A program made the translations under genes and the position numbers. The notes under the pieces were generated by a model. It did no database searches, had not been told where the DNA came from, and saw nothing but the letters and a program-made list of their open reading frames with translations. This document shows, one piece after another, positions 60,954-64,000 of a stretch of DNA of 64,000 nucleotides. Origin of the DNA: CADEDV01 sp964437415 (GTDB taxonomy: Bacteria > Bacteroidota > Bacteroidia > Chitinophagales > Chitinophagaceae); contig CAYTGN010000002.1 in NCBI GenBank assembly GCA_964437415.1, positions 1-64,000 on the forward strand. Direction: 5' to 3'. The stretch's first letter is position 1. The number at the start of each line of letters is the position of its first letter.

Positions 60954-61712
60954 ATGCCATTTATTCTGATTTTCTTTATTTGCCATTGGTATTTTTCTCT
61001 TTTCACACTGAGTTTTCTTCAGCACCGCTATGCTTCACATGCTGTCTTCAGCATGAGCAGGGGTTGGGAACGTTTTTTTTACCTCATGGCCTATATGGCT
61101 CAGGGCTCGGCCTATGTAAGTCCCAGGACTTTTGCCATTCTTCATCGTATGCATCATGCGTACACGGATACGGAGAAAGATCCCCATTCGCCACATTTTC
61201 ATAAAAACGTTTTCACACTCATGTGGTACACCCGGGCTATTTCCACTGCAATCTTCCGTGGAAAATTTATTCCTGAGGAAAGATTTACAAAAAACCTTCC
61301 TGACTGGAGGTCTTTGGATGTTTGGGCACATTCCACTTTTTCCCGGGTTCTCTGGATAGCTATTTATATTGCGATCTATGTGTTTTTTGCTCCTTCAGCC
61401 TGGTGGTTCCTGTTGCTTCCCTTTCATATTTTGAATGTTCCTTTTCATGCAGTTATCATCAACTGGTTTGCACATAAGGTCGGGGCTGTTCATTTTACAA
61501 TGAAAAACAAATCCCGCAATCTCTGGCCTTTTGATATTGTCATGTTAGGTGAAGCCTACCACAATAATCATCATAAACATCCTTCTGCCGTGAATTTTGG
61601 AAGACGCTGGTACCAGATTGATCCTATTTACCCGGTTATCCTTTTATTGAACCGGCTCCGGGTCGTCCGTATCAACCGGCAGGCAGTAATTCCCCAATAC
61701 ATGGAAGCCTGA
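60954..61712 (+). CDS. Fatty acid / acyl-CoA desaturase-like membrane protein
   Basis: Integral-membrane di-iron enzyme of 252 aa that introduces a double bond in acyl chains. The three His boxes are present: H24-R-Y-A-S-H29, H64-R-M-H67-H68 in LHRMHHAYTD, and H203-N-N-H206-H207 in AYHNNHHKHPSAV. Hydrophobic segments lie near 1-22, 40-55 and 130-170. It is shorter than typical acyl-CoA desaturases (about 300 aa) but keeps the full catalytic set. The ATG at 60954 is used; an AT-rich promoter region lies just upstream. Substrate and position specificity are unknown. Confidence 0.9.
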   Translation: MPFILIFFICHWYFSLFTLSFLQHRYASHAVFSMSRGWERFFYLMAYMAQGSAYVSPRTFAILHRMHHAYTDTEKDPHSPHFHKNVFTLMWYTRAISTAIFRGKFIPEERFTKNLPDWRSLDVWAHSTFSRVLWIAIYIAIYVFFAPSAWWFLLLPFHILNVPFHAVIINWFAHKVGAVHFTMKNKSRNLWPFDIVMLGEAYHNNHHKHPSAVNFGRRWYQIDPIYPVILLLNRLRVVRINRQAVIPQYMEA

Positions 61713-61801
61713 CCAAAGGATCGGGTCAGGCCAAATTATATTAAACAGCAGCTTCAATTCTTTCTTCTTCCTCTTACCTTTAAGGGATAAATACATTTTG
61801 C

Positions 61802-63724
61802 ATGAGATCTCTTTTTGCTTTTCTGATATTTATCAGTTTTGTAGCTGTTGTTTCTGCGCAGCCTACACAAAAACCAGTTTTGCATGGCAAGAACTGGATG
61901 GCCATCACCGGCAAACCTTTGGCCGCAACGGCAGGGTCCATGATTTTTCAGCAGGGTGGTAATGCAGTGGATGCGGCATGCGCCATGCTGGCTTCCACCT
62001 GCACCATGTGGGATGTGCTGAGTTGGGGAGGAGAAACCCAGGCACTGATCTATAACCCCAAAACAAAAAAAGTAATCGCTATAAATGCTCTTGGCGTGGC
62101 ACCGACCGGCGCTACGGTTGAATTTTATAAAAGCAAGGGCTACGATTTTCCTCCTGAGTATGGCCCTTTGGCTGCTGTTACTCCCGGCACCCCGGGAGGC
62201 ATTTGTCATATGCTTTCAGAATACGGGACAATGAGCCTGAAGCAGGTGCTGGCGCCAGCTATGGAACTGGCAGCCGGCTATCCTATCGAAGCACAGACAG
62301 CTAATAGTATTGAAAGAAATAAAGCAAGGATCAAAGAATGGCCATACAGTAAAAAAGTGTTTTTACCTCATCTGGGTGAAAAAAGAGAAGCCCCGGAAGC
62401 AGGAGAAATATTTGTGCAAAAAGATTTACTTGCTACTCTCACAAAAATGGTGGAAGCAGAGCAGCAGGCTTTGAAGGAGGGTAAGAACAGGAAGCAGGCT
62501 ATTATGGCCGCTTTTGATCGTTTTTATAAAGGCGATATAGCAAAAGAATTTGTAAGAGGGTGCCAGGAACAGGGAGGATTGATAACTATGAATGACCTGG
62601 CCAACTGGAAACCCATTGAAGAGGAACCGATGAAAGTGAGCTACAAAGGGATTGATGTTTACAAATTGCAGCAGTGGACACAAGGGCCGGTGCTGTTGCA
62701 GGCGCTAAATATCCTGGAGAATTTTGATCTGAAAGCAATGAAGTATAACAGCGCAAAATATATTCATACTGTTTACCAGGCCATGAATCTTGCGTTTGCA
62801 GACAGGGACTTTTATTATGGCGATCCCTATTTTGTCCCCGCGGAACCGATGAAAGGATTGCTCAGCAAGGAATATGCAAAGCAAAGGGCTGCTCTGATCG
62901 GTTTTGAAAAAAATAATCCTGCTATCGGCCCAGGTGACCCATACCTGTTTGAGGGGAAAACTAATCCCTACATTGAATTGCTGAAAAAAAGAGGCTATGA
63001 GCAGGACAGTTCAAAAAGAAATTTTGTTCCCACTCATGATATGGGATTGATAAACGACATTAATAGCGGCGAAGGATTTGCACTCAACAGTTTGCCGGTT
63101 GATGATGAATACATGGACAGGTTATGGAGGGGTACCACTACCGTTGAGGCTGCAGACAAGGAAGGCTGGGTGGTCTCTATCACCCCAAGTGGTGGTTGGT
63201 TGCCTGCCTGCATTGCAGGAAACACCGGGGTTGGTATGAGCCAGCGAATCCAAAGTTTTGTATTGGACGAAACCCTGAACCCGTTCAATGTGGTTGAACC
63301 CGGAAAGAGGCCAAGAGTTACACTTACTCCATCGCTTGCATTAAAAGATGGTAAGCCATACTTATCTTTTGCTGTACAGGGTGGCGACACACAAGACCAA
63401 AACCTGTTGCAATTTTTCCTGAACGTGGTAGAATTTGGCATGAATGTGCAACAAGCTACAGAAGCAGCCAATATCAACAGCAACCAGTTATGGTTGTCTC
63501 TCGGCGGAACTAAAACAGACGACAGAAAACCAAGACCAGGAAGTATTTTAGTCAGCCGTGATACGCCGGAATCTGTAAGAGAAGAATTAAAAAAGATGGG
63601 CTATACCATTCAATTGGGTAATCGCACCAGCGGCCCCATCAATGCTATTTTCTTCGATTGGAAACATGGCAGCCTTTGGGGTGGCAGCAGCAATAATGGC
63701 GAGGACTATGGGATAGGCTGGTAA
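61802..63724 (+). CDS. ggt: Gamma-glutamyltransferase family protein, exported
   Basis: N-terminal nucleophile hydrolase-like protein of 640 aa with a signal peptide (MRSLFAFLIFISFVAVVSAQ). It has MAITGKPLAATAGSMIFQQGGNAVDAACA, the gamma-GT start, and the processing site GTTTVEAADKEGWVVS (about 444-459), where T445 would be the nucleophile freed by self-cleavage. In most family members the motif is TTHxS; here the His is replaced by Thr, so self-processing or activity may differ. PSGGWLPACIAGNTGVGM and the C-terminal half otherwise look normal. The substrate is probably glutathione or another gamma-glutamyl compound. Confidence 0.88.
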   Translation: MRSLFAFLIFISFVAVVSAQPTQKPVLHGKNWMAITGKPLAATAGSMIFQQGGNAVDAACAMLASTCTMWDVLSWGGETQALIYNPKTKKVIAINALGVAPTGATVEFYKSKGYDFPPEYGPLAAVTPGTPGGICHMLSEYGTMSLKQVLAPAMELAAGYPIEAQTANSIERNKARIKEWPYSKKVFLPHLGEKREAPEAGEIFVQKDLLATLTKMVEAEQQALKEGKNRKQAIMAAFDRFYKGDIAKEFVRGCQEQGGLITMNDLANWKPIEEEPMKVSYKGIDVYKLQQWTQGPVLLQALNILENFDLKAMKYNSAKYIHTVYQAMNLAFADRDFYYGDPYFVPAEPMKGLLSKEYAKQRAALIGFEKNNPAIGPGDPYLFEGKTNPYIELLKKRGYEQDSSKRNFVPTHDMGLINDINSGEGFALNSLPVDDEYMDRLWRGTTTVEAADKEGWVVSITPSGGWLPACIAGNTGVGMSQRIQSFVLDETLNPFNVVEPGKRPRVTLTPSLALKDGKPYLSFAVQGGDTQDQNLLQFFLNVVEFGMNVQQATEAANINSNQLWLSLGGTKTDDRKPRPGSILVSRDTPESVREELKKMGYTIQLGNRTSGPINAIFFDWKHGSLWGGSSNNGEDYGIGW

Positions 63725-63748
63725 CCACTTCATGTATCAGGTATTTCT

Positions 63749-63780
63749 GAGGAGCATCAGTTTTTCAACTGATGCTCCTC
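63749..63780 (+). terminator. Long hairpin after the gamma-glutamyltransferase gene
   Basis: A perfect 14-bp stem GAGGAGCATCAGTT / AACTGATGCTCCTC with loop TTTC. It is followed only by ATCGTTTC, so the U-tract is poor, but no gene lies nearer than 68 bp and a terminator is the simplest reading. Confidence 0.7.
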
Positions 63781-63847
63781 ATCGTTTCTGGGGTAATAAA
63801 TTTTAATTTTTGCACAACCTCATCAGCAAACAATAAAATCTTTGGTT

Positions 63848-64000
63848 ATGAAACTCAGCGTACTGCAATCCAAAACAATCCATGATCTGCAGGGAGAATT
63901 TTCTGCATACTATCCTTATCTGAAGATCGAGTTCTTTGAAAAAGCTCACAAACCTGAGCAGGGTTCAATGGGTGCAATGCAGTATCCCCGCACCATGAAA
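63848..64000 (+). CDS. Unrecognised protein, cut at the window end
   Basis: Only the first 51 codons are in the window, starting at ATG 63848 (MKLSVLQSKTIHDLQGEFSAY). The visible part has no signal peptide or membrane segment and contains LKIEFFEKAHKPEQGSMGAM. The frame stays open to the edge. I do not recognise the family. It follows the gamma-glutamyltransferase terminator and probably has its own promoter. Confidence 0.5.
   Translation, partial: MKLSVLQSKTIHDLQGEFSAYYPYLKIEFFEKAHKPEQGSMGAMQYPRTMK

Noticed and set aside
1..64000. CRISPR arrays, prophage and transposons
   Set aside because: No regularly spaced repeats, no transposase or integrase, and no phage structural genes were seen.

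Overview
This window is chromosomal DNA of a member of the Bacteroidota, most likely a Chitinophagaceae-like lineage. The clues are two proteins with C-terminal type IX secretion (T9SS) sorting domains, two TonB-dependent outer-membrane proteins that start with a carboxypeptidase-regulatory-like domain, a short Bacteroidota-type primary sigma factor (285 aa), and TAnnTTTG promoter -7 elements just upstream of several genes. Shine-Dalgarno sequences are weak or absent before most genes. The genus cannot be fixed from the sequence alone. I see no phage, transposase, integron or CRISPR array. The window is mostly housekeeping and envelope genes, with 56 intact genes or gene parts, one frameshifted gene and one tRNA.

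Layout. 1-8.1 kb: an AT-rich cation/Ca exchanger, a GNAT acetyltransferase, a T9SS cargo protein, a secreted M28 peptidase, a tandem pair of paralogous secreted proteins of unknown function and a DUF5995-like protein. 8.2-14.9 kb: the translation block thrS-infC, then a YjbR-like gene and a large secreted zinc metalloprotease, then rpmI-rplT, so the classic infC-rpmI-rplT order is interrupted. 15-24.7 kb: arginine decarboxylase, a small lipoprotein, a frameshifted NTF2-like gene, Hsp20, bacilliredoxin, lgt, the primary sigma factor, trxB, folB, a lactonase and purC. 24.9-34.2 kb: a TonB receptor, two paralogous membrane-anchored coiled-coil proteins, holA, a lipoprotein, ribF and purM.

34.2-44.2 kb: a BlaI-type repressor and M56 metallopeptidase operon with two perfect operator-like dyads, ftsE, a small sugar/glycan cluster (two glycosyltransferases and a Gfo/Idh/MocA oxidoreductase), a second TonB-linked barrel protein, a DUF445 protein and tRNA-His. 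44.4-57.9 kb: a tail-specific protease, DinB, a metallophosphoesterase, a GAPDH-family enzyme with erythrose-4-phosphate-dehydrogenase-like signatures, hutI-hutG (histidine degradation), a TPR protein, an exported agmatine/peptidylarginine-deiminase-family protein, an ABC-F ATPase and an RRM protein. 58-64 kb: a second primary-like sigma factor, DUF6265-like, VOC and AraC genes, a desaturase, a gamma-glutamyltransferase and the start of an unrecognised gene cut by the window edge.

The most interesting point is the 34.2-36.7 kb locus. One 658-residue protein joins an inner-membrane M56 protease, a TonB-receptor-plug-like segment, a TonB C-terminal domain and a T9SS sorting domain. It is translationally coupled to a BlaI repressor and preceded by two AACTAA-N4-TTAGTT dyads 20 bp apart. 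A polytopic inner-membrane protein with an outer-membrane sorting signal is a topological puzzle and suggests release of its ectodomain by proteolysis. I see no clear multi-gene system that is wholly new; the other findings are individual oddities.
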